Below, piece by piece: positions 49,601-60,089 of a stretch of 64,000 nucleotides of DNA. Position 1 is the first letter of the stretch; every line of letters begins with the position of its first letter. The stretch is from contig OU452225.1 in assembly GCA_911728455.2 (NCBI GenBank), forward strand, positions 13,614,731 through 13,678,730, in the 5' to 3' direction. The notes beneath the pieces were generated by a model. That model saw nothing but the letters and a program-made list of their open reading frames with translations. It had not been told where the DNA came from and did not search any database. The position numbers and the translations under genes were made by a program. This DNA is from Marthasterias glacialis. Its lineage: Eukaryota > Echinodermata > Asteroidea > Forcipulatida > Asteriidae.

Positions 49601-49714
49601 ACAAAATTACATTGAATGTTATTTTGGTTTTCCCTACACTATATGTGATAAAACCAAGATAACATTCTTTATCCCCCCCCCCCCGATGCGATTATTACAC
49701 AAAATTACATTGAA
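49601..49714. repeat. hairpin flanked by a 16-base direct repeat
   Basis: ACAAAATTACATTGAA occurs at 49601-49616 and 49699-49714. Between them, AATGTTATTTTGGTTTT and AAAACCAAGATAACATT form a hairpin, followed by a C tract. Confidence 0.6.
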
Positions 49715-49833
49715 ATATTTGTGATCTGTTTCACACAACAGGATGCTTCTATAGACAACCATGCAAATAACATCAACATACAGACAGTGGAGATGGAATG
49801 AGGTCAAATGTCATGGGTCGGAGATCACCCTAC

Positions 49834-49923
49834 CTGAAAGAAGCCTGGAGGCATTGGACCGCTGGGAGGCATTCCATCGTTAGGGGGCATCTGACCTAAT
49901 ACTGGACTGGGAGCTGCACCGCT
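49834..49923 (-). CDS. SSBP: SSBP2/3/4-like internal exon, APSPVLG segment
   Basis: A 90-nt phase 0-0 exon encoding 30 residues: [17 protein letters not shown], then [13 protein letters not shown]. Vertebrate SSBP2/3/4 have a near-identical segment ([26 protein letters not shown] in SSBP3), directly after the N-terminal LisH/LUFS domain. SSBP/SSDP proteins are nuclear. They bind LDB/Chip cofactors through the N-terminal domain, stabilise them and support LIM-homeodomain transcription complexes; this proline-rich part is the linker/activation region. The acceptor is TTCTCTTTCCAG and the donor CAG|GTAGGG. A second AG lies two bases inside the exon, but only the first keeps the SSBP frame. The firm neighbour downstream is about 16.7 kb away at 33053. 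Which paralogue this is cannot be settled from these exons. Confidence 0.93.
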
Positions 49924-50779
49924 CTGGAAAGAGAACAGCAAAAACAACATTACTTGAAGGTTATTTCTGGAGATGTGTTTTTTTTTTTTTTTTTTTTATT
50001 TAAACCATTGCAACAGCCGTATTAAATTTCTTATATAATGTAAGTCCCAGAGCCATGTTGATTTTTGTGAATGTAAAGTGAATTTCATGACGTCAAGGAT
50101 GTTGAGATCGGGCAATTTCACAGACAATTGCTTCAAATTCGCTTTTGAATGAAGCATAAACAGGCCTTAAGACATGTAAGACAAGTTTTTGTCTCCGACC
50201 AGACCTTGAACTTTACGGAAGCGCTGAAGGCAAAAGATTCTCTGCCCCTAATTGGTTACTGCCTCGGGGCCCCCTGAAATGTTCAAATATATATATATAT
50301 ATTTTATTTTTTCGTCTATAAGTTTACATTTCAAAGGAAGATTTGTTTTTTCTGTTCTTGTAGACAAATTTCCTTTCCTCTTACCAACAGCATTGGTAAA
50401 AATTATCTTCATAATGCCAATGTTTACCTATAATATTTCATCCGAGATATCACTTGTACAGATTGTGCGAAAAAAAAAAAAACATTCAAACTTATTGTGT
50501 TCTTTACACATGTGTTTTTTGGGGGGGAGTTTGTTAGTTTGTGTTTTGTTTTTTCAAACCAAAGTTACTATACATTCGCCAAACTTACATCATCCCCTAA
50601 TCTCATCATTTGGCAATGCTTACAAATACTTTAGGAAATGTTTCATTGTTTTATTATTTTTAAATGGAGCACATTAAAAGCCTGTGCCGTGTCTGGTCAG
50701 ACAAGTGAAAAACTAAAAACAGCTCATTTCTTGAAGTGCAGGCCTTATAAAATACAGGCCAGATATTTTGTCCTTGTTA

Positions 50780-50925
50780 ACTGGTTAAGGGCAAGGCAAC
50801 TTTTCCCTCAGGCAAGGGCACCTCATTTGACGAAAAATTTAAATTTCTACTGGAGCATTTCAAAGGGGGCACCGAGGCAGTGGCCGGGGGGGTGATTGCC
50901 TCCACTGCCTCCATGAAGTTTCGGG
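50780..50925 (+). repeat. GCC-rich repeat family E, diverged copy
   Basis: GGGCAAGGCAACTTTTCCC, AAGGGGGCACCGAGGCAGTG and CACTGCCTCCATGAAG; recognisable but decayed. Confidence 0.45.
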
Positions 50926-51182
50926 CCTGCAACTCATGTCTCTGACAATGTTACATTTACACTTGCTAAACTAGGATCATAGCCTAAATACCATGACCAG
51001 CTCCTGATTTCTAGCTGCATCAAGGCTTATCACAACAATTGAATGATCTGTCAACAACGTTTAATAGAGACCCTAGTATCTCCCGCTCTTATTACCATAA
51101 TTTTTTACGATGATTGGTTGTCACTTTCTAGCCACCTAAAACATGGGTAGCCCAGAAAAACATTTCCCTCACGGATTATACT

Positions 51183-51232
51183 TATAGGGTTATATAGTGT
51201 TATAGGGTTATTGGGTTATAGGGTTATCCTAC
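51183..51232 (+). repeat. short TTATAGGG-type repeats
   Basis: Four or more degenerate units: TTATAGGGTTATATAG, TTATAGGGTTATTGGG, TTATAGGGTTATCC. Confidence 0.6.
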
Positions 51233-52019
51233 ATGTAAATTATGAAAGTCTGTTATTATTCTCATCATGAGCAAGTTTTTTTTTTTTTTATATGGGCAAG
51301 TAATTATTTAATAAGAATGTCTCTTCGTGATAACTGAACAATTGAGAAACTTGGGGATGCTGTTGATGACAGTGAAAACATCTAAGATGTGTCCTAAATT
51401 GCATGAATCATTCGCGCCAGTTGGAGGTTTTGACGTCACTGATTGTGTTCCGCCGTTGCCAATCGGTTGGTTGCCAATACGGAATGATCCCACATGTTGA
51501 AACTGTGTCTCAACCATGTGGATTCCTTTGTGCCAGTTGGGAGGTTCTGACGTCACAAGCATTTTTTTTTTCCCCCTTTGCAAAATGGACGTTAAAAACG
51601 AGTGCACCTTGCCTCTGCCAAATACAAAGCTCACGATTATGCATTGGCTTTGTGCGAGCTCCACCTCACAGATGGGATGCACTTTGAGGGAAATCCACGG
51701 CCGGCTCATTCTGATAGGGACCCAGTTATACTTAAAGCTGGAGATTTATCCCTCTCTTGCATTGTTAATAGTACTATCAATTCTTTTATACTGCACATTT
51801 TTCCATGAGAACTATCAAATTCAGCGAGTCAACTCTCTACCTCAGTTGTGGTTTAGAAATGTCAGCATTTCTTATGACATACTTTTGCAATTCAAATTTG
51901 GATTTTATTTTCTATTTTTTTTTTTTTTTTTAACTTCGGTGTCTGTTCTTGTTGTTAAGATTTTCTTGTAACAAGTCTGAGCACCTGATACTCAAAGAAG
52001 AAATTCGGGGCCTAGATGA

Positions 52020-52145
52020 ACAATTTATATTAGCTTGTACACTATTTATTTAATTGGATATTATTTGACCATTGCTAGTGAAAATTGAGTTCCTATGGTT
52101 TTTTAAAATGCGGACAATAAATATGAATCTAATCTAATCTAATCT
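52020..52145 (+). mobile_element. LINE-like 3' tail
   Basis: ATGCGGACAATAAATATG followed by four ATCTA-type units (AATCTAATCTAATCTAATCT). A polyadenylation-like AATAAA running into a short pentamer array is typical of CR1/L2-type non-LTR element ends. No coding remnant is visible upstream. Confidence 0.4.
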
Positions 52146-53194
52146 ACTGCAACATTTGAAAGAGTGTTTTTTCTTTAGGCAGGGCATTGGACTTTCTATA
52201 CCAACTCAGAGTAAAAATTAAAGGGGACAACAAATCTTTGTAGACCTTATGCACTGATGTCAGAACGCCTCAATCTTAGAGGTAAAGCGACAATGAAACC
52301 ATGGAAATGCACAGCTATAACTACGGCACGCAGGATAGGCCAATGAGCAATCTTCTTTTGACCTCGTTCAGCCTATCGGAGGGCACCCTACTCAAATTAC
52401 GTCATGTGCAATAAGTCTCTCTCCAATGTACATGTAATTATTGGTAATGACTCAATCTATTTTTGTCTGTCAAATAAAACAAAAATTAAAACTGGCACTG
52501 TCATCTTCTCATTTGATTTCTCAGGAGTTGTTTATTTACAAATAAAATTGTCCAACTGCAAATTTGATGACAATGGACTTCTGCAGGGTATAGCTTTTGT
52601 TGTGTTTATCGCAATCAAAATTACTAAATGAGACGGGTAGAGAAAACAGTCTGCCCCTCCCCCCCACTTCATAAAATGACGGCAACTTGTCCAACAGACC
52701 AGGGTCAAATTTAAAATAAATGAATGAAAATCAGCCCATGCTACTTTAATTCCCACAGTTGCAAAAAATGCAAAAATAACAGCCGACAGGTTTTTGAGAT
52801 GTGACTCTTTCAACATACAAAATGTTGATAAAAATTGGACGGTGCAATCTCCAAAAAATTATTTTTTCTTTTAAGTGTTCTTGCATTGAGTTTTGTACAA
52901 CCTGTGCCTGCAGTGAGTCCAAGATCTTGGACTCTTTTGTAAACTTGTGATTTTATAAGTAACATAATCCTTCAAAACCTAAAAATATACCTGTTTCAAC
53001 ACGTTTTCTTTTTTGTACAGTGTCAAGATTGGGTAATTAATCAGCGAATGGATCATTTGGTGGAATTTTCACCCGATTCAATAATAAGGTTGTTTCTTTT
53101 ACCTTTTTTTTTTTAAATACAAGATGTTGGCTGTGAAAACTCCACCTACTCAACATAATAATTCATCTCAATTAGAAAATTAGAAGTAGTACTT

Positions 53195-53405
53195 TTTTAT
53201 CTATTTTATTGCACATCCAACAGCACAATTAGCACCAATAACAGGATAAATAGGAAACGAGAAGAAGCGTTCAGTTTTACATGTGGGAGGAACCCCCCCC
53301 CCCCCCCCCCCCATGGGGAAAAAAAACCTGCACTCAGGTAGAGACTGAATAGGATCCAAACTGGGGTCAGAGGTTAAAGGCAAGGAAAGAAAGCACTCAG
53401 CCTAC
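53195..53405 (-). mobile_element. tRNA-derived SINE, copy 2
   Basis: Shares with 61730-61990 the tail TGCACATCCAACAGCACAAT (plus-strand reading), ATAACAGGAT, TTCAGTTTTA, a C20 run (53293-53312) where the other copy has a G run, and GAAAGGTAAGGAAAGAAA-type sequence at the head. The head is more decayed. Confidence 0.6.
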
Positions 53406-53407
53406 CA

Positions 53408-53601
53408 GGGGCCAATTTCATAGAGCTGCTTAAGCACAAAAAGCAGCTAAGCTCAAACAAAATTATGCTTACCAGAATAAGGTCACCAGCCAAAATGGCA
53501 TGTCACATGTACAATCTGTGACTGGTATCCAGCTTGTTTTTGCTTAGCAGTAAACTTTTAAGCACTATTTGCTGCTTAAACAGCTCTATGAAATTGGGCC
53601 C
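53408..53601. mobile_element. palindromic element family F copy
   Basis: Starts GGGGCCAATTTCATAGAGCT and ends AGCTCTATGAAATTGGGCCC, with paired GCTTAAGCA-type inner arms. Confidence 0.7.
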
Positions 53602-53602
53602 T

Positions 53603-53720
53603 GGGCCCAATTTCGTGGCAATGCTTACCACAGAATTCTACGCTTACAGCATCCTGTCAAGCACAAGATTCTATATGCTGTAAGCGCAGAATTTGGCAGT
53701 AAGCAGAGCCATGAAATTGA
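53603..53720. mobile_element. palindromic element family F copy, adjacent
   Basis: Begins GGGCCCAATTTCGTGGCAAT one base after the previous element and ends at AGAGCCATGAAATTG. Its inner arms GAATTCTACGCTTACAGCAT and ATGCTGTAAGCGCAGAATTT pair well. Confidence 0.65.
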
Positions 53721-53860
53721 AAATTGAAATTGAGCTCTGATCATATTCAAGACAATGATGGAATCTTACTTTCATTCACTGCCTTAGAATCAGTCACATG
53801 CATGGAAGGGGGTCTACCCTCAAAACCCCCATGTTGTTTAAAACAAAAGGTATAACATTG

Positions 53861-53874
53861 GTCACCATGGTAAC
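53861..53874. promoter_or_regulatory. X-box-like palindrome
   Basis: GTCACCATGGTAAC, an inverted repeat fitting the RFX X-box pattern. It is an isolated site inside the 5.2 kb intron. Confidence 0.25.
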
Positions 53875-54457
53875 AGTACAATTTTCCCAATTCTCAAATC
53901 CTCCCGCCTTAGCAACACCGTAATTTAACAAGTTATTGCCTTGTTATTGCAATCATGATGATTTGCTATCTGCAGCAAAGTCGTTTCCCAACCCTTCCCC
54001 CTTCCCAGATGCATGCAGAGAACCAACGGCAATGAACTCGGAAACAAATATTCCATGTTAGAGGGAGTTCAAGACCAGACCTTATATCAAAAAAGCTCCG
54101 ACCTTGATGCACTGACATGACTACATGACAAAACAAAAAGCTAATGATGGTACCAGCAGTAATTTGGCGAGACTAATTTATACTATAAATTTATGTGAGA
54201 AAGAAAAATTGATGTGGAAAACTAATGAGCTGTTGTGAATGTGACAAAATAACTGACAATAATCTTCTGTTAAACACAGTGAACTAGCAACAACCAGATA
54301 TTCACTTCAAAAGTGAAAAGGGCTTTGCTATTTTTGTTTTTTTTTTGACAAAAGGGAACTTGGGTAAAGTAAAAACACTTCGTGATTATCGTTCTCCCTT
54401 TTCAATTTCAGCAGATCGAGAGTTTTGTCTTTTGTTCTCCTCTCCCTCTCTAATCAG

Positions 54458-54643
54458 TCAATACAATGCACCATCAACCGCAACGCCTGCACTCACAATG
54501 CATGTAGGGCCCGCAAAAACCGGATTGCACCCAGAATACCACAACAGAAAGAAAAGGGTAATCTGGTGCCAACCAATTGGGGCTCTGTTCAATTTCAATT
54601 ATCACAGCTACAACTGATGGTAGATGAAATTGACAGGCAAATG
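54458..54643 (+). CDS. weak candidate exon, plus strand
   Basis: An open frame of 62 codons lies between a possible acceptor (CTCCCTCTCTAATCAG) and a possible donor (CAAATG|GTAAAT), phase 0 at both ends. It starts SIQCTINRNACTHNACRARK and ends with an amphipathic-looking SQLQLMVDEIDRQM. The composition is protein-like and the phase would fit the candidate exon at 25499-25589, but the two are 29 kb apart. A second acceptor at 54411 and a donor at 54619 are also possible. No family is recognised, and a chance frame of this length is not rare in 64 kb. Confidence 0.2.
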
Positions 54644-54839
54644 GTAAATTTACACTTCTACGATGCAGTGCCAAGTGTTGTTTTTTTTTTTTTGGCTTGT
54701 AAGGTAAGTGCTAAAAGTGCTTTTGGGGAGAAAAACTACATCTACGAACAAAACTCTGTGGGTGTTTTTGCAAGTCAGGTAGAGATGCTTAGCAACTGTT
54801 TTACTTACAGTTACATGGCCTTACGTTAGAAAATCAAAC

Positions 54840-54920
54840 TGTCTATAGGAACCTTTTGCCCATGACCATGACAGTAGGCGCAACTGCCTCCATGGCAACC
54901 CCAAAATTCCAGGGCTGCAC
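54840..54920 (+). repeat. GCC-rich repeat family E, fragment
   Basis: GGAACCTTTTGCCCATGACC and CTGCCTCCATGGCAACC match the end of family E. Confidence 0.4.
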
Positions 54921-55111
54921 TGCTTCAATACAGCCTACACCATGTTTTCCTACATACAGTATGAGGGCACCCAACAAAATAAAACCCTTTCGAATCGATT
55001 AGAGAGCATGTTTCTATGTAAAAGGACAAAAACTCCAGAGAAAATTGCACTGTCTTCCAAATACCAATGTTGTACCTTCCCCTGTATGTGAGAAGTTTGT
55101 TAAAAGTGTAC

Positions 55112-55177
55112 CTTGTGAAGAAATGGTGCTACGGGTTGTTCGCCATTGACATCCAAGTGTGGGTTCGGCCTCCCTCT
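55112..55177 (-). CDS. candidate extra SSBP exon, 66 nt
   Basis: Candidate internal coding exon on the minus strand, upstream of the first firm SSBP exon. Read from 55177 down it gives 22 codons, beginning RGRPNPHLDVNG and ending PVAPFLHK. The acceptor follows a strong pyrimidine tract (TTGCTTTTTTCCCCTATG, then ATTATAG) and the donor is AAG|GTACAC. Length is a multiple of three and both ends are phase 0, like the neighbouring SSBP exons, so inclusion or skipping would keep frame. In vertebrate SSBP proteins the LUFS domain runs straight into the APSPVLG segment, so this would be a lineage-specific or alternative insert. Its core PHLDVNG resembles the downstream microexon peptides (PHHMDGNQ, PHRLDMNQ). 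I do not recognise it from a known protein. It could be a chance open segment. Confidence 0.4.
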
Positions 55178-55299
55178 CTATAATCACATAGGGGAAAAAA
55201 GCAATGGAAAATATGAATACTCATTGTAAGTGTCCAGACTAATTTCATCTGGTAACTGACTATACATACTACAGATAAATTGGGTCTTTGGTTTGAAGT

Positions 55300-55595
55300 A
55301 CGTGGACAACATTGGTAATTGTTAAATCTGCAGTCCGTGTGACCCAAACATGAAATAACAAGCCTGTGAAATTTTAAGCTCAATCAGTCATCAGCGTCAC
55401 AAGAGAGTGAAAAAAAAACCTTTATGTTTTCACTGTTTTTGAATATCAGGCTTTGAACTCGCACTCATTTCTCAAAAACTATAGCATTTTAGGCAACAAT
55501 ATTTCAAGTCCACAATGACCATGTTCATACCATGTAAGTCATGAGTAAGTCTCTGAATATTTATATTATCAATCTTAAGAATGCTGTGCGCACCC
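55300..55595 (+). mobile_element. MITE family C copy
   Basis: Starts near ACAACATTGGTAATTGTTAA and contains ATTTCTCAAAAACTATAGCA and ATACCATGTAAGTCATGAG. It ends around ATGCTGTGCGCACCC. It lies just to the right of the candidate exon at 55112-55177 without overlapping it. Confidence 0.55.
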
Positions 55596-55879
55596 TTTCA
55601 CTGGTCACCAGCAAAACAAAGAATCCTACTGACTGGGTTTGGCTGACTTGCTTTGACTTCTTCTTAACCCCAACCCCATAAGCCTTTTTACTAGGAGACC
55701 TCCTCAACCCATCATATTCCAACAGAACACTTGTGGGGCCAGTACACATCATACTCCCACAGTACACATATGGGAACAGTACACTTAACCCATCATAACA
55801 GGTCTTGTGCTGTTTGATTTTGGCTGACTGGGTATGTTATGACATGGGTATAGCTTGATTATTATTATTATAAGTACAG

Positions 55880-56110
55880 TACCAAGCCCATCAATATCCA
55901 ACAATACAGTTTGCATGTCATAGTACTTTCCACACTCAGCCAAAGTCCAACAGGGTTGCATATATATCATAGTACTGCTTTCCACACTCAGCCAAAGTCT
56001 AACACTAGTCCCCTGAACCATTGGTACTCAACCAGCCATAGTCCAACAGCAGAGACAAGATTCACAGAACTCAACCATCCAAAGTCCAACAATACCCCCT
56101 GTTGGATTTT
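55880..56110 (+). repeat. degenerate tandem repeats
   Basis: Units around CACTCAGCCAAAGTCCAACA recur four or five times with variable spacing (also AACCAGCCATAGTCCAACAG and AACCATCCAAAGTCCAACAA), and TGTTGGATTTTGACTGACC appears inverted at the end. Confidence 0.65.
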
Positions 56111-56489
56111 GACTGACCTGGGGTGGTTAGGGTTAAAGGACAAGGTACAGCTTCGGGAATAATGGGATGTTAAAGTACTGGATTGGTAGAAATTGGGTGA
56201 AGAAAAGTGATCAGTTTTTACCTGAAAGCTCACTGATCCTAAAGCTCAACCAGTATCAATCTTCCAAGGACAAAATAGTGTCAAAGTCAAAAATGGAATT
56301 TGAAGACCCCCCCCAAAAAAAAAAAAAAAAAATCATTGCTTCTTTTAATTGCCACAATCAAATTAAGCATGGAAATGAATGAGAACAAAATCTCTAACAA
56401 ACAAACACAAACTGGAGTTGTTGTTGTTTTTTTCTTCATTAAATCAGGGTGGCATTTTCACAGGATTCGTAATGTATTTTGTGCTCATT

Positions 56490-56630
56490 GACAACTAGCG
56501 GCCAATGGCGGATGGAAATGAGTTCATCCTTCCAAAGACCAATGACCCGTACTTCCGCTTCCCAGGTTCAAAACCACGTTCTAGTCAATTTTTTTTGTGT
56601 TTACCACAAAATAACTCAATTTAAAACCAA
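56490..56630 (+). mobile_element. SINE fragment with B box
   Basis: CAGGTTCAAAACC followed by CTAGTCAATTTTTTTTGTG and TTTACC, matching the B box and tail of the copy at 30840. The head is too diverged to outline. Confidence 0.4.
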
Positions 56631-57941
56631 TGATGTCATAATGACCTTTAACCCTCTTTGACTTGAACAGAACTATACCCAATTTCCCAAGTATAAAACA
56701 AAAACACTCCTCAAATGTTCAAGAGGCGAGTATTGACCCCTTACAACACACACATCACACGCGGCGACTGTGCCACGCTCTTTATTTTGGAAGTCAATAG
56801 GTAAGCATGTAAACACCGCATGGCCTTAAATTCACACTGCACTGTGCAACACACAGTGACATTGACTTCCAAATCGGTGCAACCAAGATTATTGTGATAA
56901 TGACATCAAGTGAATTGGGTCAATGGTGTGGTTAAGGTTTTTTAAGAACAACCAACTAATCCCAAAAATAACATGTTCAATTTTTAAAGCATTTGCCCAA
57001 CCTTAAATTGATCTGTGGACAGTAAAATATTTAGATTTTGAAGTAACAAACATGACAAAGCACAGTAAGTATTGAGCAAATAATACTAACAGTAATAATA
57101 ACTAAACCCAGGAATAATGTTCATCCGAAATCAATCCAAAATGTTCCGAACAAATTTTCCGAAGGTATTATAAAGACAGAAGTCAGCAACACGAAGATGA
57201 CGGCGGGAAACAAAAAATGAATTCAATATGGCATCAACAGTGCTGACTTGGGCTTGTAATTCCATACAGTGGAGGGCCTCTTGGCACTGAATACTGTCCA
57301 GGAAAAATATCTACCCCCTCGGGGCAATTGGAAGCCGTCCAGGGGGAGCAACAAGGGCATCTTGCAGTGAGTTGACGACAAAGAAAATTACCCCACTGTG
57401 AAGAAGTGTGCCGATAAGATGTACGCAACAAGTATGGTCATTGACAACATGGAGTACCTCCGTTGACCTAGAAAATCAGCATGGTTTGACAAGAACGAGG
57501 ACTTCTTGGTGCTACTGCATATTCAAGATATTATTTGGGGCCACAGTGTGTGTTGAGCTGTTTTTAATTGTATTTTTAACCCCTTTATTTTCAGACAATA
57601 ATTTTGAACTGTGAGTATCACTGAACAAAAAAAAACTAGAGAATTTTGTGACATAAAAGCAGGGTTTAACAAAAACAAGGAAGTCAAAAAGGGGGGGGGC
57701 TCATTAAAACATAAAGGAATTATTAGACAGAAAACAATCTCTGACACTTCACAATTCCACTCTGAATTAAGGTAAGTGTTGAGTTTGCAGTACAAACACC
57801 TCAAGATACAACTTTTTTACAAAACTAGAAATTGTTTTAAAAATGTTTACTTTCTTTTTGACAAAATTGTGCAGTAAGAAGAAGAAATTGTTTTTTACCC
57901 TACACCGATGTATGATAAGCACTGTATACTTCTCAGCATAC

Positions 57942-58018
57942 TACTTGGGTGGGATTCAAACCCACAACTGCCTGCATTCCAGAGCAGATATCTAAACCAC
58001 TAGACCACCGAATGCAGG
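57942..58018 (-). mobile_element. tRNA-like SINE head
   Basis: The minus strand reads GGTGGTCTAGTGGTTTAGAT and ends with a B box GGGTTTGAATCCCACCC. The arrangement and spacing are tRNA-like, but the anticodon region is not paired. A GCC-rich repeat copy abuts it on the right. Confidence 0.5.
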
Positions 58019-58945
58019 CCTTGATCTTAACCGAGGCCACCGAGGCCACCGAGGCCATTGGCCTCTTGCCCTGTCGAGTTGGCCAGCATGCCCTCCAGAA
58101 AAATTGCACTGTCACTACCAACTTGGCCAGCATGCCCTTGTACAATTTCTCTGATTTGGCCAGCAAAAGCCTGCCCCCGTTTTTCTGAAGATCGAGGCCT
58201 GCGAAGTTGTCCGGTGACCAGAGGCCAGTTCAGTAAGGCCTTACTGCAGTGAGGCATTGGAGTCACGAGTCAGTAAAGAATGGTGAGCCATGTAATGACA
58301 GTGCGGGGAAGGGGGTGTACATGTATGGCAAAGAGTAACAATCCAAAAACACTTAGAATTTTTGGTCAGTTTACGAAAAATAATTCACAATTTCTGGTTT
58401 TGAATTCAACATGAGGTAGAGAGCACCCCAAATGAAGACTCTATATGATTGGTTAAAATACACATACTCCAACATGTCCAAGGTGTGAAACGTTTCACAC
58501 AGCTTGTACCATGTGAACTACAGTAATCACTCAAAACTACATTTATAAATTCCTGGGACAGTTTATTCATTCTGATTGGTCGGTAGGAGATCATAAGGCC
58601 ATGTTTTACAGGTGCAGTAGAGACACAGTACAAAGTGATTAAACACCGACTGAGAAAACAGAGTGAAAAGAAGACGCTATCCAACAATTGCTCACAGCGC
58701 AAATTTCACATCCCCATTTTGGCAGCACACAAATTTGGCTCACTCAAGTTTTAAACTTGTGTGAACAAATTTGAACTTTTTGCGGGCAAGTTTGAAACTT
58801 GCGAGGAACTACTTTGCGCTCGATATGGATAGAAATTTAACGCAGAATCGAGGTGAGCCGAGGCTTAACTGTCCCGATTTGTTCCCAACTTTTAAAGGTT
58901 TTTGGATGTTTTTACAGAAAGCGTGTATTTATGAATAGAAATGGT

Positions 58946-59081
58946 GTGTTGAAGGGTTTTAAACAAGTTGTTTAAACACCCTTGTTAGGCCTGATTCTTG
59001 ATAATTTTACCTGGACTTTGTCTCCTTAAAAGTATCAAGAACCAGGCCTCATGGTGTCTAAAACCTCTTCAGCACACTTTT
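58946..59081. mobile_element. foldback element, 136 bases
   Basis: GTGTGTTGAAGGGTTTTAAA at the left pairs with the right end CTAAAACCTCTTCAGCACAC. The inner arms AGGCCTGATTCTTGATA and TATCAAGAACCAGGCCT are nearly perfect. Confidence 0.7.
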
Positions 59082-60058
59082 ATTCCCTTAATAATCACCT
59101 AATGGCATTTGAGTATGAAGACAAACTGTGTTTTGAATTTTACATATTACTTTCCAACAGAATTGATACTATCATCAATAGTCTCAGATCTTACAGACAA
59201 CTTTCACACTGAAATTCACACAATTCTAGAGAGGAAAAAAATAAAGAATTCTAGAAATTAGTGTTTCATTCCATGAATGTTCAAAATGTCAAAAAAGCAA
59301 GAACAAAAAGAAAAAAACTTAGGGGAAAAAAGACATGTACAATCAAGTGTCAATTTCAAATGTATCTTACAAACGAAATAATTCCTATTTTAATTATCCT
59401 CTCTGCTCAAAATTCAGAACTTTAAACCCTAATTTGCAATTAGAAACACTCACATTACAAATGTTTTACAAATACTAACAAGAACTACCAATTTGACTAA
59501 GTACTACAATAATGTCAGCTACAGAATAGAGCCAACAATGGCCAGAGACAAATCATTATGGACAATTTATCTTAAAGACCAGCTCTCTGATTGAGATGTT
59601 TGCGGAGGAATTTGAAAGTCCCATCAAGTCCCCTTAAGCAAAGCCGACCCAATCAGCTTACAAACACCTAGTACTACGGGCTCTATCTACAAGTCAGAGA
59701 AAAAAAAATCAATATCAGCCTGTGCTAATCACACATAAACAACGTTCTGAATAAATAAAATGGGGACTCTTCTGTAGTTAACTGAGGGAAGTCGCAACTA
59801 CCACCAATTCAATTGTACCGTCTAGTCTCTCCAAGCCGCACTCTCACTACTTTGTCTAGGTGTAACCTTCATGCTCATGGCACTGTGCCACATATGCATT
59901 CAACCGGCCACAAGATAACCGTAGGATCAGTATGGATCTCACTCCCTTTTTAAAAATCTGTTCTATCCACACAAAAGAGATTACAACACTGGGAGCCCCA
60001 TTCAGGGTCACTAAGTAAACACTAGTGACTTCCCATACTTTACTCAACCCATTCACTG

Positions 60059-60089
<31 letters not shown>

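Larger units (their letters stand above)
33173..49833 (-). other. large SSBP intron, 16.7 kb
   Basis: No SSBP-like coding sequence is visible. Contents: GCC-rich repeat copies (33900-34060, 34385-34530, 40555-40680), a CpG-rich patch (36040-36260), a tRNA-like sequence (38872-38944), an (AAT)n array (40219-40280), a tRNA-Leu-like SINE (40740-41050), a CpG-rich unexplained segment (41715-41945), MITE-like copies (42171-42524, 43555-43850), a possible regulatory island (46265-46520), a 120-nt tandem duplication (48561-48800) and a telomere-like foldback (49109-49277). Confidence 0.75.
49924..55111 (-). other. SSBP intron between the candidate exon and the APSPVLG exon
   Basis: About 5.2 kb of intron on the minus strand. 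It contains a T-run near 49980, GCC-rich repeat copies (50780-50925, 54840-54920), a TTAGGG-like tract at 51183-51232, a retroelement-like 3' tail at 52020-52145, a SINE copy at 53195-53405, two adjacent palindromic elements at 53408-53720, an X-box-like palindrome at 53861-53874, and a plus-strand open segment at 54458-54643. Confidence 0.75.
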
